Origin: Belnapia moabensis DSM 16746
Lineage (GTDB): Bacteria > Pseudomonadota > Alphaproteobacteria > Acetobacterales > Acetobacteraceae
Direction: 5' to 3'
NCBI RefSeq assembly: GCF_000745835.1
Contig: NZ_JQKB01000033.1
Span: forward strand, 1-63,609
DNA: 63,609 bases
Part shown: positions 39,989 to 49,218 of the stretch, piece after piece
Position numbering within the stretch: the first letter of the stretch is position 1
How the letters are laid out: the number at the start of each line of letters is the position of its first letter
Translations under genes and position numbers: made by a program
Notes under the pieces: model-generated
Seen by the model: the letters and a program-made list of their open reading frames with translations, nothing else
Database searches by the model: none
Told to the model about the DNA's origin: nothing

Positions 39989-41626
39989 TTGCCCGACACC
40001 GCTCAGACCCTGCAGCAGCGCATGCTGGTCTTCCATGTCTCCCCGGCGGATCTGAAGGTGCTGTCGGGCCTCGCCGACTTCGCCGCGACGGAACTCCCCG
40101 GCCTGATCCGCGAGCGGGCGACGACCCTGCCGGACTGGCCCGACATCACCCGCGTGCTCCGCACCCCGGAGGTGAATGCGGTCCGCGTCGCGCATTGGCA
40201 GCGCCTGGTCACCGGCCGGCTCGACGAGGATTTCGTCGCCTCCGCCCACCTGCTCGGCCGGGTGCTGCAGGAGCACGGGCTGCCCATCTTCGGCGCTTCG
40301 CTCTGCGCGGTCTCCGTCCAGCAGGCGGTGGTCGAGGCGCTCGGCCTGGCCACGCCCGCCCGGCGCTGGCCCACTCGCGGCCAGGCCGACAAGGCGCGGC
40401 TGCTGGCCAGCCTTTCGCGCGTCGTCTGGTTGCACAGCGAGCTGCTGCTCGAGACCTTCACCGAAGCCGCCAACGAGGCCCGCGCGATCTCGTTGCGTGC
40501 CATGGCGGAGCGGGTCGAGACGGAGAGCCGCCAGGCCGTCACCAACCTCACCGCCTCCATGGACCGGGTGATCGGCGACGCGATGGGGATGGCGGACTCC
40601 GTCGGCGCCCTCGCCGAGGACAGCCAGGCCGTGACACTCGCCACAGAGGAGGCGCAGCGGAACGTGCAGACCGTGGCCACGGCGACCGAGCAGCTCGGCG
40701 CCTCGATCCAGGAGATCGCGCAGCAGATCACCGGCGCCACCGGCGCCACGCGGCGCGCGACGGAATACGGCAGCGAAGGGCGGCGCCGCATCGCCACCCT
40801 CGCGGACGAGGTCGGGCGGATCGGCAATATCGCGCGCCTGATCGCCGGCATCGCCGGGCAGACCAACCTCCTCGCGCTGAACGCCACCATCGAGGCGGCG
40901 CGTGCGGGCGAGGCCGGCAAGGGCTTCGCCGTCGTCGCCAACGAGGTGAAGAACCTGGCCGCCGAGACCGCCAAGGCGACCGAGGAGATCAGCCGCCAGG
41001 TGCAGGAGGTCGCAAGCGCGACGGACAGCGCGGTGACGGTGGTGCGCGAGATGGCCGGTGCCGTCGCCGAGGTCGACGAGGCCGCCGCCGCCATCGCCGC
41101 GGCCATGGAGCAGCAGACGGCGGCAACGCGCGAGATCGGCCGCGCCGTCGCCGAGGCCTCAGGCGCGACCGGGGCGGTGACCGAGCGCCTCGGCCTCGTC
41201 TCCGGCCGGGCCGATGCGGCAGCGCAGCGGTCCAGCTCCGCCCGTCATGCCGCGGAGGAGGCTCAGGAACGGATGCAGCAGCTGAACCTCGTGCTGACCC
41301 GCATCATCCGCGAGGCGGCGCCTGAGGTCGAGCGGCGGCAGACTGAGCGCATCGCGGTGACCCTGCCAGCCGATTTGCTGTCCGACGGCCAGCCTGCCCG
41401 CGTCACGCTCCTCGACATCTCGCGCGGCGGCTGCCGCCTGGGGCCGGAGGCGCCGGCATTTGCATCCGGCTCCGCGGTGAGGCTGCGTCTGCCGGCCGCC
41501 GGGATCGAGCTGCCGGCCGTGGTCGCCTCGGACTCCGGCCCGCTGCGGCTGCGCTTCGTCGCGGTGCCCGCGCTACAGTCGAAGCTCGACGCCTTCCTCC
41601 GGACGCTCGGGCGGGAGGCGGCCTGA
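39989..41626 (+). CDS. soluble methyl-accepting chemotaxis protein with globin-like sensor and C-terminal PilZ domain
   Basis: 545 aa, no TM helix. Residues 1-150 resemble a globin-coupled sensor ([31 protein letters not shown]). The site for the proximal haem His seems to be Leu93, with His96 nearby. A long coiled coil leads to the MCP signalling hairpin tip at about 285-325 ([20 protein letters not shown]). Residues about 447-540 form a PilZ domain with both c-di-GMP motifs, RQTER and DISRGG. It may link a cytoplasmic signal to chemotaxis and c-di-GMP. No che genes lie nearby. Confidence 0.88.
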   Translation: MPDTAQTLQQRMLVFHVSPADLKVLSGLADFAATELPGLIRERATTLPDWPDITRVLRTPEVNAVRVAHWQRLVTGRLDEDFVASAHLLGRVLQEHGLPIFGASLCAVSVQQAVVEALGLATPARRWPTRGQADKARLLASLSRVVWLHSELLLETFTEAANEARAISLRAMAERVETESRQAVTNLTASMDRVIGDAMGMADSVGALAEDSQAVTLATEEAQRNVQTVATATEQLGASIQEIAQQITGATGATRRATEYGSEGRRRIATLADEVGRIGNIARLIAGIAGQTNLLALNATIEAARAGEAGKGFAVVANEVKNLAAETAKATEEISRQVQEVASATDSAVTVVREMAGAVAEVDEAAAAIAAAMEQQTAATREIGRAVAEASGATGAVTERLGLVSGRADAAAQRSSSARHAAEEAQERMQQLNLVLTRIIREAAPEVERRQTERIAVTLPADLLSDGQPARVTLLDISRGGCRLGPEAPAFASGSAVRLRLPAAGIELPAVVASDSGPLRLRFVAVPALQSKLDAFLRTLGREAA

Positions 41627-41629
41627 CGC

Positions 41630-42607
41630 CTAATCGATATGAATATTGGCGAGCTTCGCCACCTCGGCATTGACCGCGATCTCGCGCGGGATGCGTTCGC
41701 GGAACGCCGCCGGCCCCTCGCCCTCCACCACGCCACCCGACTCCTCGATGCGCGCGACGATGTCAGGCCGGCGCAGCAATCCCTGCACATCGGCGGCGAT
41801 CCGGGCGACCAGTGCCTCCGGCATGCCGCCGGGCCCGGTGAAGCTGTACCAGGGCGAGGTGTCGCGGATCGGCACGCCCTGCTCGGCCATGGTCGGCACA
41901 TCGGGAAAGGCGCGGGAGCGGCGCGGGGCGGCGATGCCGAGCGGCCGCAGCTTGCCGTCGCGGGCGAGGCCGATGGCGCCGGAGAGCGTCGAGAAGGTGA
42001 CTGGCACGCGCCCGCCGATCACGTCCTGCAAGGCCGGGTTGGCGCCGCGATAGGGCACATGGGTCAGCTCGATCCTCGCCGCCAGCATGAACATCTCGGT
42101 GGCGAAGTGGCCCGAGGTGGCGACGCCCGAGGTCGCCGCCGCCAGCCCCGGCTGCCGCCGCGCCGCCTCGACCACGTCCTGCACGCTGCGATAGGGCTGG
42201 TCTGCCCCGGTGAAGAGCACCGTCGGCGAGGAATAGATGACGACGATCGGCGTGACGTCGCGCAGCGTATCGTAGGGCAGCCGGGTGAAGACGGCCGGGT
42301 TGGTCGTCAGGTTGCTGGTGCAGAGCAGCAGCGTGTAGCCATCGGGCGGTGATTTCGCCAGCGCCTCGACGGCGATGTTCTGCGAGGCGCCTGGCCGATT
42401 CTCCACCACCAGCGGCTGGCCCCAGAGCGCCTGCAAGGGCTCCTGCAGCAGCCGCGCGGCGAAGTCGGTCGGCCCGCCCGCGGGGAAGCCGACCAGCAGG
42501 CGGACCGGCCGGTCAGGCCAACCGGCTTGGCCAGCGGCCGGCTGGGCCTGGGCGGCCGAAGTCAGCGCAGCGCCGGCAGCGGCGAGCACCCCGCGTCGGT
42601 GGAGCAT
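41630..42607 (-). CDS. Bug/TctC family tripartite tricarboxylate transporter substrate-binding protein
   Basis: 325 aa, periplasmic. Signal peptide MLHRRGVLAAAGAALTSAAQ at the start. Family blocks: WPDRPVRLLVGFPAGGPTD, VENRPGASQNIAVEALAKSP, HVPYRGANPALQDVIGG and FPDVPTMAEQG. Bug proteins bind carboxylates or aromatic acids. No TctA/TctB membrane genes are adjacent, which is usual for orphan Bug receptors. GAGGAAAC lies before the ATG. Its stop is three bases from the MCP stop. Confidence 0.92.
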   Translation of the reverse strand: MLHRRGVLAAAGAALTSAAQAQPAAGQAGWPDRPVRLLVGFPAGGPTDFAARLLQEPLQALWGQPLVVENRPGASQNIAVEALAKSPPDGYTLLLCTSNLTTNPAVFTRLPYDTLRDVTPIVVIYSSPTVLFTGADQPYRSVQDVVEAARRQPGLAAATSGVATSGHFATEMFMLAARIELTHVPYRGANPALQDVIGGRVPVTFSTLSGAIGLARDGKLRPLGIAAPRRSRAFPDVPTMAEQGVPIRDTSPWYSFTGPGGMPEALVARIAADVQGLLRRPDIVARIEESGGVVEGEGPAAFRERIPREIAVNAEVAKLANIHID

Positions 42608-42744
42608 GGCGTTTCCTCGTCGTTCTCGTTGCGGCAAGCATTCGCCCTGCGGATCGGCCCGTCAAGCAAACCGCGGCGAGGCAACCCCGCGCATGGCCTC
42701 CCGTTCAGCGGGCAGTCTCCCGAAAACCTGGAAGGAGCCATGGA

Positions 42745-43299
42745 ATGGCAAATGAGTTGAGCGGCCGCAGCGTCGCCGTGCTGGCGACGGATGGCGTCGA
42801 GCAGGTGGAGCTGACCGAGCCGGTGAGGGCGCTCAAGGCCGCCGGCGCCACTGTCCACGTCGTCTCGCCGAAGGAGGGCAGCCTGCAAGGCTGGAACCAC
42901 CTCGACAAGGCCGACCCGATCCCGGTCGACCAGCCGCTCGAAGGCGCCGATCCCGCCCGCTACGACGCGCTGATGCTGCCGGGCGGCGTGGTCAATCCGG
43001 ACCAGCTCCGCCTTCAGCCGAAGGCGATCGCCTTCATCCGCCACTTCGTCGAGAGCGGCAAGCCGATCGCCGCCATCTGCCACGGCCCCTGGACGCTGAT
43101 CGATGCCGGCGGCGTCGAAGGCCGGCGGATGACGAGCTGGCCCTCGCTGAAGGCAGACCTCACCAACGCCGGCGCCCGCTGGGAGGATTCCGAGGTCGTC
43201 ACCGACCGGGGCCTCGTCACCTCGCGCAAGCCGGACGACATTCCCGCCTTCAGCCGCAAGATGATCGAGGAATTCCGCGAGGGCCGCCACGCGGCCTAG
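42745..43299 (+). CDS. DJ-1/PfpI family protein (type 1 glutamine amidotransferase-like)
   Basis: 184 aa from ATG 42745 with GAAGGAG upstream. The nucleophile Cys is in the elbow AAICHGPWTLIDAG (about residue 112), with the family blocks VAVLATDGVEQVEL and YDALMLPGGVVNPDQLR and the C-terminal VTSRKPDDIPAFS. These proteins act as glyoxalases/deglycases, proteases or stress chaperones; the precise role is not clear. It converges on the MBL gene with only three bases between the stops. Confidence 0.93.
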   Translation: MANELSGRSVAVLATDGVEQVELTEPVRALKAAGATVHVVSPKEGSLQGWNHLDKADPIPVDQPLEGADPARYDALMLPGGVVNPDQLRLQPKAIAFIRHFVESGKPIAAICHGPWTLIDAGGVEGRRMTSWPSLKADLTNAGARWEDSEVVTDRGLVTSRKPDDIPAFSRKMIEEFREGRHAA

Positions 43300-43302
43300 G
43301 CG

Positions 43303-43941
43303 CTAGCTCCGCAGGAACGGGTTGCCGCGCCGCTCCTGGCCGAAGGTCGAGCCAGGGCCATGCCCGCAGAGGAAGGCGATGTCGTCGCCGAGCGGCAGCA
43401 GCTTCCCATGGATGGCGGCGAGCAGCGCCTCCTGGTCGCCATAGGCGAAGTCGGTCCGCCCGACCGAGCCGCGGAACAGCACGTCGCCGACCACGGCGAC
43501 GCGCAACGCCGTCTGCACGAAGACGACATGCCCAGGCGTATGCCCCGGGCAATGCAGCACGCCGAACTCCTCGCCGCCGATGGCGACCGTATCGCCCTCC
43601 GCCAGCCACCGGTCGGGCACCAGGTTGCGCGCCTGCATGCCGTATTTCGCCCCCTGCTCTTCCAGCCCCTCGAGCAGGAAGCCATCGCGCCGGTCCGGCC
43701 CGATCACCGGCGGCGTACCGGGCAGCGCCTCCTTCAGCTCCGCCGCGCCGCCCGCATGGTCCATATGCCCATGGGTCAGCAGGATGCTGTCGATGGTGAT
43801 CTTCAGCTCGCCGATGGCGGCGAGGATGCGCTCCACCTCCCCGCCCGGATCGATGACGCTGCCCCGCAGGCTTGCCTCGTCCCAGAGCAGGGCGCAGTTC
43901 TGCTGGAAGGGCGTCACGGGGATGATGGCGGCTTTGATCAT
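43303..43941 (-). CDS. MBL-fold metallo-hydrolase (glyoxalase II-like)
   Basis: 212 aa. Metal ligands are visible in LTHGHMDHAGG (HxHxDH), HCPGHTPGHV, VGDVLFRGSVGRTD and the final LCGHGPGSTFGQERRGNPFL. This resembles the YcbL/GloB-like group of hydroxyacylglutathione hydrolase-type enzymes. Placement next to a DJ-1-type gene might reflect a common role in methylglyoxal or thioester detoxification, but this is only inference. Confidence 0.92.
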   Translation of the reverse strand: MIKAAIIPVTPFQQNCALLWDEASLRGSVIDPGGEVERILAAIGELKITIDSILLTHGHMDHAGGAAELKEALPGTPPVIGPDRRDGFLLEGLEEQGAKYGMQARNLVPDRWLAEGDTVAIGGEEFGVLHCPGHTPGHVVFVQTALRVAVVGDVLFRGSVGRTDFAYGDQEALLAAIHGKLLPLGDDIAFLCGHGPGSTFGQERRGNPFLRS

Positions 43942-44115
43942 CGAGGAAGCCTAGGCACCCCCTCCCGCCGGGGCAAGCGGGCCTGGGCATTCCCGGGTTC
44001 GTCCTTGCCGCCGTGGCGGCGTCCCCGGACCTACCAATGCAGCGGCATCAGCCGCCGCCGGCCCCTTCGCAGACACACCCTGGACGCGCCGGCCTCTGGG
44101 CCGCAGCCTCCCCGC

Positions 44116-45054
44116 ATGCCGGAATCGACGCGCGGCGGCGCACTCCCGCCGAGGGCCGTGGGCCTGATGTTGCTGCTTTGCCTCGTCTGGGGCCTGAACC
44201 TCGTGGCGATGAAACTGGGCAACCAGGGCATCCCGCCTGTGCTCCAGGCGGGGCTGCGCTCCACTATCGCCGCGCTGCTGCTCATCGCCTGGTGCCGCTG
44301 GCGCGGCATCCGCTTCGGCCTCTGGCGCCGCGACGGCACGCTCCTGCCCGGCGTCCTTGCGGGCCTGCTCTTCGCCGTCGAATTCATCGCCCTCTATATC
44401 GGCGTCGGGCTGACGACGGCCTCGCGCGGCGTCGTCTTCCTGTACGGCGCACCCTTCTTCGTGGCGCTCGGCGCCCATTGGCTGATCCCGGACGACCGGC
44501 TGACGCAGGCCAAAGCCATCGGCCTGCTGGTAGCCTTCGGCGGCCTCGTCCTCGCCTTTTTCGAAGGTCTCTTCGCCCCGGCCGGCGAGCGGGCCCTGCT
44601 CGGCGACATGCTCTGCCTGCTGGCGGGCGCGCTCTGGGGCGCGACGACGGTGCTGGTGAAGGCCTCGGCCCTCCGCCGCGCGCCGGCGATGACGGTGCTG
44701 CTCTACCAGCTCGCCGTCTCGGCGCCGCTGCTACTGATCGCCTCGCCGCTGATGGGCGAGGCTTGGCATATCGAGCCCCGCCCGCTCGTCATCGGCGCGT
44801 TGCTTTATCAAGGGGCCGTCATCGCGGGGGCGAGCTACGCACTCTGGTTCTGGCTGGTCGCGCAATACTCCGCCTCGCGGCTTGCCGCCTTCAGCGTCCT
44901 GACGCCGATCTTCGGCGTGCTGGCCGGGGCGGTGCTGCTTGGCGAGCCGCTCGGCCACCTCTTCGGCGCCGCCCTCGCCCTGGTTGTGCTCGGCCTCTGG
45001 CTGGTGAACCGCCCTGCCCGATCCCCTGCCCCCCTGGCACCCAGGATGCGATGA
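44116..45054 (+). CDS. EamA/DMT family transporter
   Basis: 312 aa, inner membrane, about ten TM helices. Two EamA repeats: residues 17-145 (LMLLLCLVWGLNLVAMKLG) and 160-300 (LGDMLCLLAGALWGATTVLV). Such proteins export metabolites or amino acids; the substrate is not predictable. The start could also be a little downstream of ATG 44116. Divergent from the MBL gene. Confidence 0.9.
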   Translation: MPESTRGGALPPRAVGLMLLLCLVWGLNLVAMKLGNQGIPPVLQAGLRSTIAALLLIAWCRWRGIRFGLWRRDGTLLPGVLAGLLFAVEFIALYIGVGLTTASRGVVFLYGAPFFVALGAHWLIPDDRLTQAKAIGLLVAFGGLVLAFFEGLFAPAGERALLGDMLCLLAGALWGATTVLVKASALRRAPAMTVLLYQLAVSAPLLLIASPLMGEAWHIEPRPLVIGALLYQGAVIAGASYALWFWLVAQYSASRLAAFSVLTPIFGVLAGAVLLGEPLGHLFGAALALVVLGLWLVNRPARSPAPLAPRMR

Positions 45055-45067
45055 AATCCCATCCATC

Positions 45068-45084
45068 TGCACATTTTTGAGGCA
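45068..45084 (+). promoter_or_regulatory. possible NtrC-type binding site upstream of urtA
   Basis: TGCACATTTTTGAGGCA has one perfect TGCAC half-site and a degenerate second half (AGGCA for GTGCA) at the right spacing. It lies about 40 bases upstream of the sigma-54-like promoter. Confidence 0.35.
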
Positions 45085-45123
45085 AATCCGCCTCGCAGCG
45101 GAGTGATCCGAGCCGCTTCCGGC

Positions 45124-45140
45124 TGGCATGCATCTCGCAA
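45124..45140 (+). promoter_or_regulatory. possible sigma-54 promoter of the urt operon
   Basis: TGGCATGCATCTCGCAA carries GG and GC ten bases apart and resembles the -24/-12 consensus TGGCAC-N5-TTGCA with one mismatch in each block. It lies about 130 bases upstream of urtA. Nitrogen control of urea uptake would make sense. Confidence 0.45.
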
Positions 45141-45269
45141 TGGCTTGAGCGCAACCCGCCGCCCCGCCTCGCGGGGTGCTGCGGCTGCTCGCCGCCAAGG
45201 CTCCACAGGCCCGAGGGACTCCGCCCCTCAGGATTGAAGGCCAAGGTCTGAACAAGGAAGGAAGAACCG

Positions 45270-46514
45270 GTGACCTCGACCTCTCCCACACTCACGCGGC
45301 GCGCCGCCCTCGGCGGCCTCGGCGCCGCCCTCGCCATGCCCGCGCTGCGCCCCGCCTTCGGCCAGGGCACGCCCATCAAGGTCGGCGTCCTCCACTCCCT
45401 CTCCGGCACCATGGCGATCAGCGAGACGGCGCTCCGCGACACCGTGCTGATGATGGTCGACTGGGTGAATTCGAAGGGCGGCGTGATGGGCCGCAAGGTC
45501 GAGGCGGTGGTGGTCGACCCGGCCTCCAATTGGCCGCTCTTCGCTGAGAAGGCGCGCGAGCTGCTCCAGGTCCACAAGGTGGACGTGACCTTCGGCTGCT
45601 GGACCTCGGTCTCGCGCAAATCCGTCCTCCCCGTCTTCGAGGAGCTGAACGGCATGCTCTTCTACCCGGTCCAGTACGAGGGCGAAGAGGAGAGCAAGAA
45701 CATCTTCTACACCGGCGCCGCGCCGAACCAGCAGGCGATCCCCGCCGTCGAGTACCTGATGTCGAAGGATGGCGGCGAAGCGAAGCGCATCGCCCTGCTC
45801 GGCACCGACTACGTCTACCCGCGCACCACCAACCGCATCCTGCGCGGCTTCCTGAAGTCGAAGGGCATCGGCGATGCCGACATCATGGAGGAGTACACGC
45901 CCTTCGGACATTCCGACTGGCAAGGCATCGTCGCACGCGTGAAGCGCTTCGCCTCCGAGGGCAAGAAGACGGCGATCGTCTCCACCATCAACGGCGACGC
46001 CAACATTCCCTTCTACCGCGAGCTTGGCAACCAGGGCATCAAGGCCGAGGACATCCCCTGCGTCGCCTTCAGCGTGGGTGAGGAAGAGCTGGCCGGCATC
46101 GACACCAAGCCGCTGGTCGGCCACCTCGCGGCGTGGAACTACTTCATGTCGGTGCAGGGCACGCCGAACACCGAGTTCAAGCAGCTCTGGCAGAGCTACA
46201 TCAAGAACCCGAAGCGCGTGACGAACGACCCGATGGAGGCCACCTATACTGGCTTCCGCATGTGGACCCAGGCCGTCGAGAAGGCGAAGTCCACCAAGGT
46301 CGACGATGTCCGCGCGGCGATGATCGGCCAGAAGCTCATGGCCCCCTGCGGCTATGAGGAGGAGATGCTGCCCAACCATCACCTCTCGAAGCCGGTCCTC
46401 ATCGGCGAGGTGCAGGAGGACGGCCAGTTCAACATCGTCTGGAAGACGCCGAATGCGGTGAAGGCCGAGAACTGGTCGCCCTTCATCCCCGAGAACGCGA
46501 ACCGCCGCCGCTGA
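45270..46514 (+). CDS. urtA: urea ABC transporter substrate-binding protein UrtA
   Basis: 414 aa from GTG 45270, with AAGGAAGGAAG upstream. A Tat-type signal (TRRAALGGLGAALAMPAL) precedes the mature protein. UrtA belongs to the branched-chain amino acid receptor-like family. Typical blocks are IKVGVLHSLSGTMAISE, FGCWTSVSRKSVLPVFEE, GMLFYPVQYEGEEES and VFPR-like DYVYPRTTNRI. First gene of the urtABCDE operon. Confidence 0.95.
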   Translation: MTSTSPTLTRRAALGGLGAALAMPALRPAFGQGTPIKVGVLHSLSGTMAISETALRDTVLMMVDWVNSKGGVMGRKVEAVVVDPASNWPLFAEKARELLQVHKVDVTFGCWTSVSRKSVLPVFEELNGMLFYPVQYEGEEESKNIFYTGAAPNQQAIPAVEYLMSKDGGEAKRIALLGTDYVYPRTTNRILRGFLKSKGIGDADIMEEYTPFGHSDWQGIVARVKRFASEGKKTAIVSTINGDANIPFYRELGNQGIKAEDIPCVAFSVGEEELAGIDTKPLVGHLAAWNYFMSVQGTPNTEFKQLWQSYIKNPKRVTNDPMEATYTGFRMWTQAVEKAKSTKVDDVRAAMIGQKLMAPCGYEEEMLPNHHLSKPVLIGEVQEDGQFNIVWKTPNAVKAENWSPFIPENANRRR

Positions 46515-46567
46515 GCCCGACCGTGGCGCCGGGTACCGCCCGGCGCTACCCCTTCCCGAAAGTTCCC

Positions 46568-48127
46568 ATGCGACAATTCCTCCTGGCCCTGGGGCTGCTG
46601 CTCTGGCTGGCGCTGCCGGCCCGGGCGCAGGACGCCTTCACCGCCGCGCTCCCCGGCCTCGCCGGCGGCTTCGGCGACATCGCCACCTCCGTCGAGCAGC
46701 TCGGCGCCCTCGCCGACCCGCGTGCCCTGCCCATCCTTCGCGTCCTCCAGGCCGGCCAGTTGCAGAAGACCGCCAATGGCCGCCTCCTGCTGCCCGGCAA
46801 TATCGACGCCCTGACCGGCCAGCCCGCCGACGCCAGCGGCGCCGAGACCGTCCGCCTCAACAACCGCGTCCGCCAGGCGTTGCGCGGTGCCCTCGGCCGC
46901 CTGCAACTCGCCTCCCCCGATGCCGCCGAGCGCGGCGCCGCCGCCGAGGCCATCTTCCGCAGCCGCAGCGCGGAGGACGTGCCGACGCTCCAGGCCGCCA
47001 TCGCCCGCGAGACCGATGCCGGCGTGAAGGCGAAGCTGATCCTGGCCCTCGCCGCTGCCCAGCTCGTCGCCTCCGACGAGGAGGCCAAGCGCGCCGCCAT
47101 CGCCCGCCTCGGCGCCGCCGGCACGGTCGAGGCCCGCGCCCTGCTGATCGAGGCCCGCGCCGCCAACCCCGGCATGGCCGCCGCCATCGACGCCTCCATC
47201 GCCAATATCGACCAGTCCCTCGCCATCCGCCGCGCGGTGGAGACGCTGTTCCAGGGTCTCTCCCTCGGCTCCGTGCTGCTGCTCGCGGCGCTCGGCCTCG
47301 CGGTGACCTTCGGCGTCATGGGCGTCATCAACATGGCGCATGGCGAGTTCGTCATGCTCGGCGCTTACGCCACCTTCATGGTGCAGGAGGCCTGCCGCGG
47401 CATCCCCTGGCTCGCCCCCTGGTCGCTTCCCCTCTCCGTACCCGCCGCCTTCCTCCTCGCCGCGGCCGCCGGCGCCGTGCTGGAGCGCGGGCTGATCCGC
47501 CACCTCTATGGCCGCCCGCTCGAGACGCTGCTGATGACCTTCGGCGTCGGGATGATCCTGCAGCAGGCCGTCCGCCTCGCCTTCGGCGCCCAGAACCGCG
47601 AGGTCGCCTCGCCCGCCTGGATGCAGGGCACGCTCATGCTGCCCGGCGGCATCTCGGTGACGCAGAACCGGCTCTGGATCATCGTCTTCGGCATCGCCGT
47701 GCTGCTGCTGGTGATCGCCGCCATCCGCTTCACCCGCTTCGGACTCGAGATGCGCGCCGTCGTGCAGAACCGCCGCATCGCGGCGACGATGGGCATCCGC
47801 ACCGGCCGCGTCGATGCGCTGACCTTCGCATTCGGCTCCGGCATCGCCGGCATGGCCGGCGTCGCGCTCAGTCAGATCGACAATGTCTCGCCCAATCTCG
47901 GCACCGGCTACATCATCGACAGCTTCATGGTCGTCGTCTTCGGCGGCGTCGGCTCGCTCGCCGGCACGCTGGTCGGCGCGCTGACCCTCGGCGTCGTCAA
48001 CAAGGTGCTGGAGCCCTATGCGGGCGCGGTGCTCGCCAAGGTTTTCGTCCTCGTCGCCATCATGCTGTTCATCCAGCGCCGGCCGCGGGGCCTCTTCGCA
48101 CTCAAGGGCAGGGCCGCCGAATCATGA
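46568..48127 (+). CDS. urtB: urea ABC transporter permease UrtB
   Basis: 519 aa from ATG 46568. Signal-peptide-like start (MRQFLLALGLLLWLALPARA), then a periplasmic N-terminal region of about 210 residues characteristic of UrtB, then a LivH-type permease with MGVINMAHGEFVMLGAY and QNRRIAATMGIRTGRVDALTF in the typical order. The stop overlaps urtC as ATGA. Confidence 0.95.
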   Translation: MRQFLLALGLLLWLALPARAQDAFTAALPGLAGGFGDIATSVEQLGALADPRALPILRVLQAGQLQKTANGRLLLPGNIDALTGQPADASGAETVRLNNRVRQALRGALGRLQLASPDAAERGAAAEAIFRSRSAEDVPTLQAAIARETDAGVKAKLILALAAAQLVASDEEAKRAAIARLGAAGTVEARALLIEARAANPGMAAAIDASIANIDQSLAIRRAVETLFQGLSLGSVLLLAALGLAVTFGVMGVINMAHGEFVMLGAYATFMVQEACRGIPWLAPWSLPLSVPAAFLLAAAAGAVLERGLIRHLYGRPLETLLMTFGVGMILQQAVRLAFGAQNREVASPAWMQGTLMLPGGISVTQNRLWIIVFGIAVLLLVIAAIRFTRFGLEMRAVVQNRRIAATMGIRTGRVDALTFAFGSGIAGMAGVALSQIDNVSPNLGTGYIIDSFMVVVFGGVGSLAGTLVGALTLGVVNKVLEPYAGAVLAKVFVLVAIMLFIQRRPRGLFALKGRAAES

Positions 48128-49218
48128 GCGCCTCTCTCGCCGCACCCGCGCCCGGCGGCTTCGGGCGGATGACGCTGCGGCTGGTGCTGATCGGTGCCGT
48201 GCTGGTTCTCGCCATGCTGCCGGCGCTGAACCGCCTGCCGGCCGACAGCGCGCTGCACGTCTCCGACTTCATCGTCACCGTCACCGGCAAGTGGATCACC
48301 TATGCGATCCTGGCGCTCGCCATCGACCTGGCCTGGGGCTATGCCGGCATCCTCTCGCTCGGCCATGGCGCCTTCTTCGCCCTCGGCGGCTATGCGATCG
48401 GCATGCACCTGATGCGGCTGATCGGCCCGCGCGGCGTCTACGGCCACCCCACCCTGCCCGACTTCATGGTCTTCCTCGGCTACCAGGAGCTGCCCTGGTA
48501 CTGGCTCGGCTTCGACCACTTCCCCTTCGCCATCCTGATGGCCGTCGCGGTCCCCGGCCTGCTCGCGGGCGTCGTCGGTTACCTCGCCTTCCGCAGCCGC
48601 ATCACCGGCGTCTACCTCTCGATCATCACCCAGGCGCTGACCTATGCGCTGATGCTCGCCTTCTTCCGCAACGACATGGGCTTCGGCGGCAATAACGGCT
48701 TCACCGATTTCAAGGAGCTGCTGGGCATGCCGCTGAACACCCAGGCGGCCCGCAGCGCGCTGTTCTACGCCTCGCTGCTGCTGCTGCTCGGCGCGCTCTG
48801 GCTCTGCTCCTCGATCACGAAGTCGAAGCTCGGCCGCGTCCTCGTCGCCATCCGCGACGCCGAAAGCCGCGTGCGCTTCCTCGGTTACGACGTGACGCAG
48901 CACAAGCTCTTCGTCTTCGTCCTCTCGGCGATGATCGCGGGCCTCGCCGGCGCGCTCTACGTGCCCCAGGTCGGCATCATCAACCCTGGAGAGTTCAGCC
49001 CGGGCAACAGCATCGAGGCGGTGATCTGGGTCGCGGTCGGCGGCCGCGGCACGCTGGTCGGCGCGCTCCTCGGCGCCTTCTCGGTCAATGCGCTGAAGAC
49101 CTGGCTGACCACCGTAGCACCCGGCCTCTGGCTCTTCGCGCTCGGCGGCCTCTTCGTCGCCGTCACCCTCTTCCTGCCGCGAGGCCTCATCGGCCTGTTC
49201 TCGAAGGCGCCGAAATGA
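48124..49218 (+). CDS. urtC: urea ABC transporter permease UrtC
   Basis: 364 aa LivM-type permease with about ten TM helices. Recognisable segments: LAIDLAWGYAGILSLGHGAF, GNNGFTDFKELLG, RVLVAIRDAESRVRFLGYD and QVGIINPGEFSPGNSIEAV. It overlaps urtB and urtD by four bases at each end, so translation of the operon is coupled. Confidence 0.95.
   Translation: MSASLAAPAPGGFGRMTLRLVLIGAVLVLAMLPALNRLPADSALHVSDFIVTVTGKWITYAILALAIDLAWGYAGILSLGHGAFFALGGYAIGMHLMRLIGPRGVYGHPTLPDFMVFLGYQELPWYWLGFDHFPFAILMAVAVPGLLAGVVGYLAFRSRITGVYLSIITQALTYALMLAFFRNDMGFGGNNGFTDFKELLGMPLNTQAARSALFYASLLLLLGALWLCSSITKSKLGRVLVAIRDAESRVRFLGYDVTQHKLFVFVLSAMIAGLAGALYVPQVGIINPGEFSPGNSIEAVIWVAVGGRGTLVGALLGAFSVNALKTWLTTVAPGLWLFALGGLFVAVTLFLPRGLIGLFSKAPK

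Noticed and set aside
42349-42744. Upstream extension of the DJ-1/PfpI frame
   Set aside because: It runs antisense through the signal peptide of the Bug gene; ATG 42745 has a good ribosome-binding site.
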